The position numbers and the translations under genes were made by a program. Below, in pieces: positions 24,944 to 33,965 of a stretch of DNA of 64,000 nucleotides (positions within the stretch are counted from its first letter, which is position 1; every line of letters starts with the position of its first letter). The DNA is taken from NCBI GenBank assembly GCA_034926225.1, contig JAYFRF010000002.1, positions 62,001-126,000 on the forward strand, given 5' to 3'. Source of the DNA: JAAZKA01 sp034926225 (GTDB lineage Bacteria > Bacillota > Clostridia > Oscillospirales > QAMX01). The notes beneath the pieces are model-generated. The model did not search any database. It worked only from the letters and a program-made list of their open reading frames with translations, and was not told the DNA's origin.

Positions 24944-27127
24944 TTACGTAAGCTTTGCGGTATCGAGGATGCGGAATTCGCCGGGGGAGAGCGTCAGCCG
25001 CTCGTGGATGCCGAAGCGATGGAGCCAGACGGTATGCGCCTGTTCAAAATCCACATTGAAAAGGCAGATTTTTCCCGCCTCGGGGAAGTAGCTGAAAGCG
25101 ACGTAATCGCACTCGGCGCCGGGGATGTGTTTGTCGTCCGTGATATAGACATGCCCGCGGGATTCATTGGCAATGGCGCGGTAGATAACTCCGAGCAGCC
25201 CCGCCGAGCCGTAGACACTGCCGGGGCCTTCGTCCATGTCAAGCGCGCCGGGGTAGGTCCAGGTGTTGAGGAAGACGCAGCTTCCCTTTCCCAGGCGATG
25301 CCGCGTCACGACAGGGCGCGCCTGCTCGTCGTCGATCGCTAAAATCTCGAGGGCAGGGTCGGTCACTTCGATGTCACCGAGGGGGACGCCGAGGGTACCG
25401 AAGCGGCGCGGGAAGGTTACGCCGAGCGCGTCCGAGCTTATGGGAACGGTCGCCCAGTAGATGCACTCGCCTCTGCCCTTCACGCGCACCCCCGCGAGTT
25501 CGGAGAAGTCACCACCGTGTACCAACTCGGAGACGTCCACGTCGAGGCTGCGGGTCTCGTTTTTGGCAAGCTGCGGGATGGAGATAAACAGCGTGCCGCC
25601 GCCCTCGACATAGGCGCGCAGGGTCTCGTACTGCCGTTCGGAGCAGGTGTTCCAGCCGGTAAACAGCAGGGCATGATAGTTTTTAATAAGGAAGTCCGCC
25701 TCGATTTTATCGTCCGCGAAGGAAACGACATCGACCTGGCCGTAGGGGGTGCCGGAGAGGTGGATATTGACGTAAGGACGGAGTACGGGCACCTCCGGGA
25801 AGAAGATGTCGCGGGCGAGTTTCCAGCCGCGTTCGGGGGCGCACTGGAACCACGCGGGATTTTTGCAGGCGATATCGTAAAGGCCGCTCAGGGCATAGTT
25901 GTGATTATAGCGGGAGGATGTGAGGTCGCAGTTACCCTTCGCGAGGGCGATCGTGGACTCAGGCTGCCCTTCCGGCGTGCCGTTTGCCTTGACATAGTTC
26001 CAGAAATCAGAGATACTCTCACGGTATTTGCGGCAGATTTCGGAATTGTAGTCGAGACTTGAAAAATAGGGTCTCGCCTCCTCGAGCAGCTCTTTCATCA
26101 GCTCAGGGGTTTCGGCGATGGCCTGCTTTGCGCCGCCCCAGCCGATGACGCCAAGTTTTTCGCGCGCGGTCTGCGGGACGGTAAGCTTCGGGGAATCGGA
26201 CGAGAGCGTATGCTCGACAAACCAGTTGCCGGACTCGTTGATAATCATCTTGCTGCCGGCCATGTATTTTAAATACATCCCCGCACGGAGCATATCCCAG
26301 CGATGGGAATCGGAGTTCGGCAGCCACGCGTAGTGCTCATGCGCAAGATGGGAGCCCCAGAGGGGGAGCTGATGCTGACGGTAGAGACCGCGGGAGTAGC
26401 CGGAGGCGAAGTTTAAGTTCGGGAAGGCGAAATCTTCGACAACGGGGATATCGGCGCCGCCGAGAATCTCATAATCGAGGGTAAAATTCGCGCTAGTGGC
26501 CATGATATGCCCCCAGCCCTGCGCGCGCCTCTCCTCGACGTGGGCGCGGACGCGGTTTTCCAGGCCGCGAGCGAGCGCGCCCAGGGTCAGCTCGCCGCTT
26601 TCCTCCAGAATCTTTTTCGCGTCGTTTAATCCGATGTTATAGCGTTCGCCGAAGTCATAGCCGAGGTAATAGTCGCCGCCCTCCTCGGCCATTTGGCGTA
26701 CCCAGGGAGTTTCCGACGAGGTATAGAGCAGCGCGGTATAGATGCCGTGCTTTTTCGCCTCGCGGACGAAGCGCGCAAGTCCCGCCCCGAAGCGGTCGCG
26801 GTATTGGTCGAAGACGTCTTTGTACTCGGATTGCAGGAGGTTTTTGAAATTCTCCCAATCCGGCGCGGGGACGTTCACGCCGACCTCGTCGAGCGCATAG
26901 AGCCATTCGGCAAGGAGCCGGGGGGAGAAGCCACGGGCGTATCCCCAAACCTGCGCGAGATTGCCCTGATTGTCCTCGAGGATTTTATCGATCATGTCCA
27001 GCGGGCTGAAATACTGGCACTGCCACGAATAATGACCGATCATGGTGCAAAGGAGCGTATCGGTATCGGTGGGATAGACGCCGGATCCGACGAAAATACC
27101 TTCTTTTGGAAGACGGATTTCGTTCAT
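24944..27127 (-). CDS. Putative glycoside-hydrolase-like protein, GH42-like layout
   Basis: A 727-residue cytoplasmic protein with no signal peptide. The first 400 residues look like a TIM-barrel glycosidase: VGSGVYPTDTDTLLCTMIGHYSWQCQYF, HIMATSANFTLDYEILGGADIPVVEDFAFPN and SKMIINESGNWFVEHTL, with acidic residues at strand ends. A middle part (about 480-620) resembles a GATase-like or trimerisation domain (YHALLFTGWNTCSERQYETLRAYVEGGGTLFISIPQ), and a beta-rich tail ends with FRILDTAKLT. This order recalls family GH42, but I cannot identify the usual catalytic pair with confidence. ATG 27127 follows AGGAGGTCACCCGA; an upstream TTG reading is rejected. It has its own promoter. Confidence 0.6.
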   Translation of the reverse strand: MNEIRLPKEGIFVGSGVYPTDTDTLLCTMIGHYSWQCQYFSPLDMIDKILEDNQGNLAQVWGYARGFSPRLLAEWLYALDEVGVNVPAPDWENFKNLLQSEYKDVFDQYRDRFGAGLARFVREAKKHGIYTALLYTSSETPWVRQMAEEGGDYYLGYDFGERYNIGLNDAKKILEESGELTLGALARGLENRVRAHVEERRAQGWGHIMATSANFTLDYEILGGADIPVVEDFAFPNLNFASGYSRGLYRQHQLPLWGSHLAHEHYAWLPNSDSHRWDMLRAGMYLKYMAGSKMIINESGNWFVEHTLSSDSPKLTVPQTAREKLGVIGWGGAKQAIAETPELMKELLEEARPYFSSLDYNSEICRKYRESISDFWNYVKANGTPEGQPESTIALAKGNCDLTSSRYNHNYALSGLYDIACKNPAWFQCAPERGWKLARDIFFPEVPVLRPYVNIHLSGTPYGQVDVVSFADDKIEADFLIKNYHALLFTGWNTCSERQYETLRAYVEGGGTLFISIPQLAKNETRSLDVDVSELVHGGDFSELAGVRVKGRGECIYWATVPISSDALGVTFPRRFGTLGVPLGDIEVTDPALEILAIDDEQARPVVTRHRLGKGSCVFLNTWTYPGALDMDEGPGSVYGSAGLLGVIYRAIANESRGHVYITDDKHIPGAECDYVAFSYFPEAGKICLFNVDFEQAHTVWLHRFGIHERLTLSPGEFRILDTAKLT

Positions 27128-27173
27128 TCGGGTGACCTCCTGCAAAAAATAACAGCGGTGTCCGCATGGGTCT

Positions 27174-27202
27174 ATTTTACCATACTCCCGTATAAAAGTC
27201 TA
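27174..27202 (-). promoter_or_regulatory. Promoter of the glycosidase-like gene
   Basis: On the minus strand TAGACT (27197-27202), 17 bp and TAAAAT (27174-27179) stand about 45 bp before the start. Confidence 0.65.
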
Positions 27203-27224
27203 CGCGTATTCTTGCCCGCAAGAC

Positions 27225-27260
27225 AAAATCCGGGACACGGCGCGCCGTGTCCCGGTCATT
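27225..27260 (-). terminator. Terminator of the fatty-acid operon
   Basis: A perfect 11-bp stem (27230-27240 with 27245-27255) with a CGCG loop. On the minus strand it is followed by ATTTTG, and on the plus strand by TCATTTTT. It lies 20 bp after the accA stop. Confidence 0.9.
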
Positions 27261-27275
27261 TTTCGGTTTCTTGCG

Positions 27276-28052
27276 TTATGCGGGGGTAAATTTGCCAAAG
27301 CGCGCGGCTCTGGCCGCGATGCGCGCGTCGGCGTCCATGTCGCAAAGCTCGTTTAAGGTGTCCGCAAGCAGCCCTTTCAGGTCGGCGCACATCGCGGGGA
27401 AATCCTCGAAGCGCTCCGGAAGGATCCGTTCCGCAACGCCCAGACGCAGCATATCCTCCGCCGTAAATTGAAGGCGTTCGGCAGCTTCCGGCGCGCGGGC
27501 GGCGTCCTTCCAGAGGATGGACGCGCAGCCCTCGGGGGAGATCACGGAATAGGCGGCGTTTTCAAGCATCCAGACCCGGTCACCGAGCGCGATGCCGAGC
27601 GCGCCGCCGCTGCCGCCCTCGCCGATGACAATGGATACGATCGGCACGCGCAGACCCGCCATGACGGTGAGGTTTTCGGCGATGGCCTGCCCCTGGCCGC
27701 GTTCCTCGGCGCCGATGCCGCAGGCCGCGCCCGAGGTGTCGACGAAGGTGACGACGGGGCGGCCGAATTTTTCCGCCGCAAGCATCAGCCGCCGCGCCTT
27801 GCGATAGCCTTCGGGTTTCGGGCAGCCGAAGCCCACGCGGATGCGCTCCATTGTATCATGCCCCCGTTCGATGCCGATGAAGGTGACCGGGGTATCCCCC
27901 AAACATCCGATCCCGCCGACAATCGCAGGGTCGTCGGCATAGGCGCGGTCGCCGCGCAGCTCGACAGCTTCGGTAAACAGGGCGGCGATGTAGTCGGATG
28001 CCGTGGGTCGGCCCATCCGGCGGGCAAGCTGTAAGCGTTCGTAGGCGGTCAT
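27276..28052 (-). CDS. accA: Acetyl-CoA carboxylase carboxyltransferase subunit alpha
   Basis: A 258-residue carboxyltransferase subunit, at the short end for AccA because the N-terminal extension is absent, as in other clostridia. It starts with AYERLQLARRMGRPTASDYI and contains FVDTSGAACGIGAEERGQGQAIAENL, VIGEGGSGGALGIALGDRVWMLENA and YSVISPEGCASILW, the canonical oxyanion-hole and active-site region. With AccD it transfers carboxyl from biotin to acetyl-CoA, giving malonyl-CoA. Its ATG overlaps the accD stop (ATGA). Last gene of the fatty-acid operon. Confidence 0.95.
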   Translation of the reverse strand: MTAYERLQLARRMGRPTASDYIAALFTEAVELRGDRAYADDPAIVGGIGCLGDTPVTFIGIERGHDTMERIRVGFGCPKPEGYRKARRLMLAAEKFGRPVVTFVDTSGAACGIGAEERGQGQAIAENLTVMAGLRVPIVSIVIGEGGSGGALGIALGDRVWMLENAAYSVISPEGCASILWKDAARAPEAAERLQFTAEDMLRLGVAERILPERFEDFPAMCADLKGLLADTLNELCDMDADARIAARAARFGKFTPA

Positions 28053-28897
28053 ACGGCGGCCTCCTTTTTCGGGGCATTGTGCAGCAGCAGCAGCCGGGCG
28101 AGGGTCTTTTTCAGCTCGGCGCGCGGCACGATGCGGTCGACAAAGCCGTGGGCGAGCTGGAACTCGGCGCTTTGGAAGTCGTCGGGGAGCTTTGCGCGGG
28201 TCGTCTGCTCGATCACACGGCGGCCGGCAAATCCGATCCGCGCACGCGGCTCGGCGAGGATAACGTCGGCCTGCATGGCGAAGCTTGCGGTGACGCCGCC
28301 GGTGGTGGGGTCTGAGAGGACGGCGATGTAGAGAAGCCCTGAGTCCGCATGGCGGCGGACGGCGCAGGAAACCTTGGCCATCTGCATCAGAGAGAGGATA
28401 CCCTCCTGCATACGCGCGCCGCCGGACGCGGTCACGCCGATCACGGGGAGGGAGCGCTCCGCGGCGTAGTCGAACAGTCGGGCGATCTTCTCGCCGACAG
28501 CCATCCCCATACTGCCCATCATGAAGCTTGCGTCCATGACAAAGAAAGCAGCGCGAAAGCCTGAAAGGACGGCCTCGCCGCATATGACAGCCTCCTGCTC
28601 GCCGGAAGCATCGGCCGCGCGGCGGAGCTTCTCCGCGTAGCCGGGGAAGGACAGCGGATCGGCGGAGACGATGCCGGCATCCCGCTCGGTAAATTCGTCG
28701 CAAAGGAGAGCGATCCGTTCGCGGGCGGTCAGACGGTCGTGATAGCCGCAGCTTTGGCAGACCTTATGGCTCCGATTCCAGACGTCCTTCGGTTCTGCTT
28801 TGCCGCAGTAGGGGCAGTCGGCGGTCTCGGGCGCTTCCACGCCGCCGGATTCCAGGGTGTTTTGGGATCGGCGGAAAAGCTCACGCAGATTTTTCAT
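28049..28897 (-). CDS. accD: Acetyl-CoA carboxylase carboxyltransferase subunit beta
   Basis: A 282-residue protein with an N-terminal zinc ribbon (CPYCGKAEPKDVWNRSHKVCQSCG) and a crotonase-like carboxyltransferase domain. GVTASGGARMQEGILSLMQMAK and LSDPTTGGVTASFAMQADVILAEP are diagnostic. It pairs with AccA in the tetrameric carboxyltransferase. It lies 3 bp after accC and overlaps accA by 4 bp, fitting the 1:1 need for both subunits. Confidence 0.96.
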   Translation of the reverse strand: MKNLRELFRRSQNTLESGGVEAPETADCPYCGKAEPKDVWNRSHKVCQSCGYHDRLTARERIALLCDEFTERDAGIVSADPLSFPGYAEKLRRAADASGEQEAVICGEAVLSGFRAAFFVMDASFMMGSMGMAVGEKIARLFDYAAERSLPVIGVTASGGARMQEGILSLMQMAKVSCAVRRHADSGLLYIAVLSDPTTGGVTASFAMQADVILAEPRARIGFAGRRVIEQTTRAKLPDDFQSAEFQLAHGFVDRIVPRAELKKTLARLLLLHNAPKKEAAV

Positions 28898-28900
28898 CAG

Positions 28901-30214
28901 TCATATCCTCCCTTCGGCGAGGCTGAGGGTGTCGTACAGCCCGGCGCGGAACGCTTTGGATCGGACGAGCGCAAGCTGGTCCGTGAGATTGGTGTCCACG
29001 CCGTCGACGGCAAGCTCGCAGAGAGCAGCCTCCATTTTGCGGACGGCTTCCTCGCGGGTCGCGGCGTAGACGATGAGCTTGCCGAGCATGGAATCGTAGT
29101 ACGGCGGAACGACGCCGCCCTGCACCAGCGCGGTATCGAAATGGACTCGATGGCCGCCGGGGATGTGCAGAAAATCGATCCTGCCGGCGCTCTTAGCATT
29201 GATGCGGCACTCTATGGCGCAGCCGCGCAGGGCGACGTCGCCTTCCTCCATCGGCAGCGGAATGCCCGCCGCAACGCGGATCTGCCATTTGACGATATCA
29301 ACGCCGGAGACCTCCTCGCTGACACCGTGTTCGACCTGTAAGCGTGGGTTCATCTCGATAAAATAAAAGCTCTTATCAGGCGCGAGCAGGAATTCGACGG
29401 TGCCCGCGCCGCGATAACCGGCAGAGCGCGCGGCTTTGACGGCGGCGGCGGTAAGCTTTTCGCGCGTTTCGGCGTCGAGGGCGGGGCAGGGGGTCTCCTC
29501 GACGACCTTCTGGCGGTTACATTGGAGGGAGCAGTCGCGCTCACCGAGGGTTAAGATCTTGCCGCAGGCATCGGCGAGGATCTGTACCTCGACGTGGCGC
29601 ACACCGGTGAGGTACTTTTCAAGATACACGCGGCCGTCTCCGAAGGCGGCGAGGGCTTCCTCGGACGCAGCGACAAACGCCGACGCGAGGGCGTCTAGGC
29701 TCCCGACGATGCGAATGCCTTTGCCGCCGCCGCCGGCGCAAGCCTTGATCAGCAGGGGAAACCCGATCCTCTCCGCTTCCGCCCGCGCCTCCGCGAGGGT
29801 CCGGGCAACCTCGCTGCCCGGGATGACGGGAACGCCGATGGACTGCGCGAGCAGCCTGGCGTTGTTTTTGTCCCCCATGCGGTCGAGGACGTCGCCGGGG
29901 GGGCCGATGAAGACAATCCCGGCGCTTTCGCAGGCGCGGGCGAAGGCGGGGTTCTCCGAAAGGAAGCCGTAGCCGGGGTGGATGGCCTGTGCGCCGGTCA
30001 GCTCGGCGGCGGCGAGGATATTGCGGATATTTAAATAGCTCTCGCGCGGGGAATTGCCGCCGACGCAGACGCACTCGTCTGACAGGAGCGCCGGCAGCGC
30101 ATCGCGGTCGGCCTCCGAGCAGACCGCGACGGTCGCGATCCCCATCTCGCGGCAGGCACGGATCACGCGCAGCGCGATTTCCCCCCGGTTGGCGATTAAA
30201 ATTTTCGAAAACAT
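28901..30214 (-). CDS. accC: Biotin carboxylase
   Basis: A 437-residue ATP-grasp enzyme. The N-terminal domain begins KILIANRGEIALRVIRACREMGI. The ATP-binding glycine-rich loop reads KACAGGGGKGIRIV (about residue 160), EMNPRLQVEHGVSEEVSGVDIVKWQIRVA carries the catalytic metal ligands, and RINAKSAGR is near the C-terminal domain. One difference from the usual EHPVTE is EHGVSE. It carboxylates the biotin on AccB using ATP and bicarbonate, the first step of fatty-acid synthesis. Confidence 0.96.
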   Translation of the reverse strand: MFSKILIANRGEIALRVIRACREMGIATVAVCSEADRDALPALLSDECVCVGGNSPRESYLNIRNILAAAELTGAQAIHPGYGFLSENPAFARACESAGIVFIGPPGDVLDRMGDKNNARLLAQSIGVPVIPGSEVARTLAEARAEAERIGFPLLIKACAGGGGKGIRIVGSLDALASAFVAASEEALAAFGDGRVYLEKYLTGVRHVEVQILADACGKILTLGERDCSLQCNRQKVVEETPCPALDAETREKLTAAAVKAARSAGYRGAGTVEFLLAPDKSFYFIEMNPRLQVEHGVSEEVSGVDIVKWQIRVAAGIPLPMEEGDVALRGCAIECRINAKSAGRIDFLHIPGGHRVHFDTALVQGGVVPPYYDSMLGKLIVYAATREEAVRKMEAALCELAVDGVDTNLTDQLALVRSKAFRAGLYDTLSLAEGRI

Positions 30215-30225
30215 AGCCGATTCCT

Positions 30226-30639
30226 CTAAACGTTCAGGGCGACGGAGAAGGATGCGGAAACGCAGACGGTATCGCCGACCTTCCCCTCCCCTTCACACCA
30301 GTAAAAGGGGTGACGCGCCTTCGTGATGACGCAGTCGGTAGTCAAGACGTCACCCGGGCGAACGGGATGGCGGAAGCGCACGTGATCAAGGCCTGCAAAC
30401 ATCGGCACGCCTTCGCCGGTCACCCGGTCGGCTAGGAGAACGGCGGCGGACTGGCCGAGAATTTCGCAGAGGATAACGCCCGGAACGACGGGATTTCCGG
30501 GAAAGTGCCCCTGCAAAAACCACTCGTCGCCGGTGATGCGTTTTAAACCCCGGGCATGTCCGTCCGCGACGGCCGCCTCGTCGAGCAGGAGCATGGCGTC
30601 CCGATGCGGGAGTATTTTAATGATTTCCTCTTTTGTCAT
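30226..30639 (-). CDS. fabZ: 3-hydroxyacyl-ACP dehydratase FabZ
   Basis: A 137-residue hot-dog-fold dehydratase. The catalytic histidine is in QGHFPGNPVVPGV and the catalytic glutamate in ILCEILGQSAAVLL. IKILPHRDAMLLLDE is the typical N-terminus. It removes water from beta-hydroxyacyl-ACP in each elongation round. The start overlaps the accB end by 4 bp (ATGA). Its C-terminus reads FSVALNV. Confidence 0.95.
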   Translation of the reverse strand: MTKEEIIKILPHRDAMLLLDEAAVADGHARGLKRITGDEWFLQGHFPGNPVVPGVILCEILGQSAAVLLADRVTGEGVPMFAGLDHVRFRHPVRPGDVLTTDCVITKARHPFYWCEGEGKVGDTVCVSASFSVALNV

Positions 30640-31082
30640 GCGTTTTTATCCTCCCGAATCGCAAAAATGGGCTGCCCGAATTCGACGGGGCGGGCGTCTT
30701 CGACGCAGACGCGCTCGACGATGCCGGATACCTCGGCTGATAGCTCGGACATAAGCTTCATCGCTTCGACGACGCAGATCGCGTCGCCCTTTTTGACGCG
30801 GGTACCCGGCTTGACAAAGGGTTCGGCGTCCGGCTTCGGCGCAAGATACAGCGTGCCGACAAGGGGGCTTTTCTGGACGTACAGCCCGGCGTCCGCGGCT
30901 TCCTCCGCCGGTGCGGGAATCGCGGTACCGGCGCTGTCCGCGGTGGGCGCGGATACCGCGGCGGGTACAGCGGAAACGGCGCGTTCGATGCGGACACGCA
31001 GGCCGTCCCCGTCGATTTCGAGGCGGGACAGACCGTTTTCGCGGGCGATTCTGGCAAGCATTTCGATAACATGGATATCCAT
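30636..31082 (-). CDS. accB: Biotin carboxyl carrier protein of acetyl-CoA carboxylase
   Basis: A 148-residue carrier. The N-terminal helix (MDIHVIEMLARIARENGLSRLEID) is followed by an Ala/Pro/Thr-rich linker (about residues 38-68) and a biotinyl domain with EAMKLMSEL, whose lysine (about residue 109) is biotinylated. It shuttles carboxyl between AccC and the AccA-AccD complex. It starts 2 bp after the fabF stop and overlaps fabZ. Confidence 0.96.
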   Translation of the reverse strand: MDIHVIEMLARIARENGLSRLEIDGDGLRVRIERAVSAVPAAVSAPTADSAGTAIPAPAEEAADAGLYVQKSPLVGTLYLAPKPDAEPFVKPGTRVKKGDAICVVEAMKLMSELSAEVSGIVERVCVEDARPVEFGQPIFAIREDKNA

Positions 31083-31084
31083 AA

Positions 31085-32314
31085 TTAATTCTCCGCTCTG
31101 ATAAATGCGACGCAGGCGTTGTGTCCGCCAAAGCCGAGGGAAACGGAAAGGGCGGCGTCGAGGGGTGTTCGCAGGGCGACGTTCGGGGTATAGTGCAAGT
31201 CACACGCGGGGTCGGGGACGTCCAGATGGATCGTCGGGGGGACGACGCCGTCGCGTAGGGCAAGAATTGCGGCGATCGCCTCCACGGCCCCGGCCGCGCC
31301 GAGCATATGCCCGGTCATGGACTTGGTAGAGCTGATGTGAAGCCGGTACGCGGCGTCGTCGAACGCGCGCTTGTAGGCGGCGGTTTCCGTCTTATCGTTG
31401 AGCTCGGTGCCGGTGCCGTGCGCGTTGATATAGATGCGCGCGGGGTCGACGTTCGCGAGCGCTTTCGCGGCAATGCTGACAGCGCGGGCGCTCGATCGGG
31501 CTTCGGGGTCGGGGGCGGTAACATGGTGGGCGTCACAGGTGGAGCCGTAGCCGACGACCTCGGCATAGATTTTCGCGCCCCGGCGCACGGCGTGGGTATA
31601 TTCCTCGAGCACAAGCGCGCCCGCGCCTTCTCCCATGACAAACCCCGCGCGGCGGGCGTCAAACGGCAGGGACGCGGCATCCGGGTTGTCGGACGCGGAG
31701 AGCGCCTGGCAGTTGCCAAAGCCCGCGACGGAAAGCTTTGCGATCACAGCCTCGCTGCCGCCACAGAGGATAGCGGTCTGTTCGCCGTCGCGAATAAGGC
31801 GGTAGGCCTCCCCGACGGCGCTGGTACCGGTCGCACAGGCCGTGACGACGGCAAAGCAGGTACCGTGGGCATGGTAGCGGATCGCGAGATTGCCGGCGGC
31901 GATGTTGGTGATCATTTTAGGGATGAACAGGGGCGCAACGCGGCGGGGACCGCCGGTTAAGAGGTGTTCGTGCTCCTCGCAAAAGGTTTCGAAGCCGCCG
32001 ACGCCGGAGCCGAAGACGACGCCGAACATGTCCTCGTCGACCTTGCCCTCTAGTTCGGCGTCCGCTATGGCTTCCCCGGCGGCGAAAAGGGCGTATTGGG
32101 TGAAGAGATCCGTACGGCGCACGATCTGGCGGTCGAGGCGGTCAAGGGGGTCAAAGCCGCGCAGCTCGGCGGCGAGCTTATACTTCATATCTGCCGTGTC
32201 AAAGCGGGTAATGGGGGCTATGCCGCATACCCCTTCGACCGCCGCATTCCAGAAGGTGGAAACATCGTTTCCGATGGGGGTAAGGGCACCAAGCCCGGTT
32301 ACTGCTACTCGCAT
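31085..32314 (-). CDS. fabF: 3-oxoacyl-ACP synthase II (FabF)
   Basis: A 409-residue condensing enzyme. The nucleophilic cysteine is in VVTACATGTSAVGEAYRLI (about residue 163), and the two catalytic histidines are in INAHGTGTELNDKTE and SMTGHMLGAAGAVEA. It elongates acyl-ACP with malonyl-ACP. Start 32314 (VAVTGLGALTPIGND) is preceded by AAGGAGGAAAATAGG; the longer reading overlaps fabG and is not used. Confidence 0.96.
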   Translation of the reverse strand: MRVAVTGLGALTPIGNDVSTFWNAAVEGVCGIAPITRFDTADMKYKLAAELRGFDPLDRLDRQIVRRTDLFTQYALFAAGEAIADAELEGKVDEDMFGVVFGSGVGGFETFCEEHEHLLTGGPRRVAPLFIPKMITNIAAGNLAIRYHAHGTCFAVVTACATGTSAVGEAYRLIRDGEQTAILCGGSEAVIAKLSVAGFGNCQALSASDNPDAASLPFDARRAGFVMGEGAGALVLEEYTHAVRRGAKIYAEVVGYGSTCDAHHVTAPDPEARSSARAVSIAAKALANVDPARIYINAHGTGTELNDKTETAAYKRAFDDAAYRLHISSTKSMTGHMLGAAGAVEAIAAILALRDGVVPPTIHLDVPDPACDLHYTPNVALRTPLDAALSVSLGFGGHNACVAFIRAEN

Positions 32315-32327
32315 CCTATTTTCCTCC

Positions 32328-33050
32328 TTACATGGCGAGGCCGCCGTCGACGCGCAAAACCTCGCCGGTGATATATCCGGCGGCATCGGATGCCAGAAAG
32401 AGCGCGGCGGCGGCGATTTCTTCCGGTTTTGCGAAGCGCTTCATAGGAACGGACGCCAAAAGGGGCGCGGCGTCCCCAAGGTTTTTGGTCATGTCGGTTT
32501 CAACAAATCCCGGGGCGATGGCGTTGCAGGTTACGCCGCGCGAGGCAAGCTCGCGGGCGACGGATTTCGTCAGCCCGATCAGCCCGGCCTTGGAAGCCGC
32601 ATAGTTTACCTGCCCGGGGTTGCCGACGAGTCCCGAGACAGAGGAAATATTGATGATACGCCCGGCCTTTCGCTTCAGAAAGACGGGGTAAGCTTCGCGG
32701 ATGGTATGGAACGCGCCGGTGAGGTTACAGTCGATGACGCGGGTGAAATCCTCCTCGCGCATACCGAGCGTTAGGTGGTCGCGGGTAATCCCCGCGTTGT
32801 TGACGAGGATGTCGAGCGTGCCGAAGTCTTTCGCAATCGCGGCGAAGACGGCCTTGACGGCGGCGGCGTCCGCGACATCGCACTGATAGCCTCTCACACC
32901 GGGGAGGGAGGCTTCAAGCTCTTCGGCAAGTGCCGTATTGCCGGCGTATAAAAACGCGACGCGCGCGCCGTTTCGGTGAAAGGTTTCGCAAATTGCGCGG
33001 CCGATGCCGCGTGTGCCGCCGGTCACGACGGCGATTTTACCGTTCAGCAT
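32328..33050 (-). CDS. fabG: 3-oxoacyl-ACP reductase FabG
   Basis: A 240-residue SDR. The NADPH loop TGGTRGIG (near residue 12), NNAGITRD (near 86), the catalytic serine in NISSVSG, and YAASKAG (YxxxK) are present, ending in GEVLRVDGGLAM. It reduces beta-ketoacyl-ACP. Position between fabD and fabF fixes the role; the related SDR at 12344 has no such context. Confidence 0.95.
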   Translation of the reverse strand: MLNGKIAVVTGGTRGIGRAICETFHRNGARVAFLYAGNTALAEELEASLPGVRGYQCDVADAAAVKAVFAAIAKDFGTLDILVNNAGITRDHLTLGMREEDFTRVIDCNLTGAFHTIREAYPVFLKRKAGRIINISSVSGLVGNPGQVNYAASKAGLIGLTKSVARELASRGVTCNAIAPGFVETDMTKNLGDAAPLLASVPMKRFAKPEEIAAAALFLASDAAGYITGEVLRVDGGLAM

Positions 33051-33056
33051 GCCTTT

Positions 33057-33965
33057 TTACATCTCCTTTAGCGCGCGCTCGAGGGACTTCGCGTCCTCCA
33101 CCGACAGCACCTTCGCCGACGGCAGGATCCGTGTGACCAGTTTTGCGAGCGTGACGCCGACGCCGGTTTCGACAAAGGTCGTGAAGCCGTCGCGCGCCAT
33201 GTTTTGTATCGTCCGTTCCCAAAGTACGGGACGCGAAAGCTGGTGGGAAAGCCCCGTCGCGACGCAGTCGCCATAAGGAAGGGCGGTTTCATTGGCATAG
33301 ACGGGGATTTTAGGCGCACCGACGGCAAAGCCGCGCAGAATCGCCCGGAACTCGGACGACGCGTTTTCCATGAAGGGGGAATGGAAGCCGCCGCCGACGG
33401 CCAGCGTTATAAGCCGTCCGCCCGCATCCCGCACACAGCCGGCGAGCATCTCCAGTGCCTGCACGCTCCCTGCCGCGACGGTCTGCTCGGCAGAATTGAA
33501 GTTTACGGCATACGCGCCGCACGCGCGGCACAGCTCCGCGACCTGCCGCGCGGGGAGCTTTAGGACAGCCGCCATCGACGCCGGGTTTTCGCGTGCCGCA
33601 GCGGCCATCACGCGGCCGCGTTCGCAGACGAGCCGAAAGCCTTCCTCTGGCGTATAGGCGCCGGCGAAGGCGAGGGCGGCAAGCTCCCCGAGCGAGAACC
33701 CCGCCACGCCGTCGGGGAAGATGCCGGACGCGTCTTGAAACGCCATCGCGGCGGCGAGGTCTGCGAGATAGACGGCGGGCTGCGTGTTTTCCGTTCGGGC
33801 GAGCGCGTCGGGCGTTCCCTCGGCACAGAGACGGATCACGCCGGGGCGAACGGTTTCGGCATAGTCGAACAACGCGCGCGCACGCGGGTTTGCGGAATGG
33901 AAATCCATGCCCATCCCCGCCTTCTGCGCGCCCTGCCCTGAAAAAAGGAACGCTATTTTACCCAC
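33057..33965 (-). CDS. fabD: Malonyl-CoA:ACP transacylase FabD
   Basis: A 302-residue transacylase. IAFLFSGQGAQKAGMGMDF is the N-terminal signature, GFSLGELAAL contains the catalytic serine (about residue 86), and GGGFHSPFM the catalytic histidine. It loads malonyl onto ACP. The start is a GTG at 33965, preceded by GAAAGGAGCGTCCTC; no ATG fits. It overlaps the end of fabK by 13 bp. Confidence 0.95.
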   Translation of the reverse strand: MGKIAFLFSGQGAQKAGMGMDFHSANPRARALFDYAETVRPGVIRLCAEGTPDALARTENTQPAVYLADLAAAMAFQDASGIFPDGVAGFSLGELAALAFAGAYTPEEGFRLVCERGRVMAAAARENPASMAAVLKLPARQVAELCRACGAYAVNFNSAEQTVAAGSVQALEMLAGCVRDAGGRLITLAVGGGFHSPFMENASSEFRAILRGFAVGAPKIPVYANETALPYGDCVATGLSHQLSRPVLWERTIQNMARDGFTTFVETGVGVTLAKLVTRILPSAKVLSVEDAKSLERALKEM

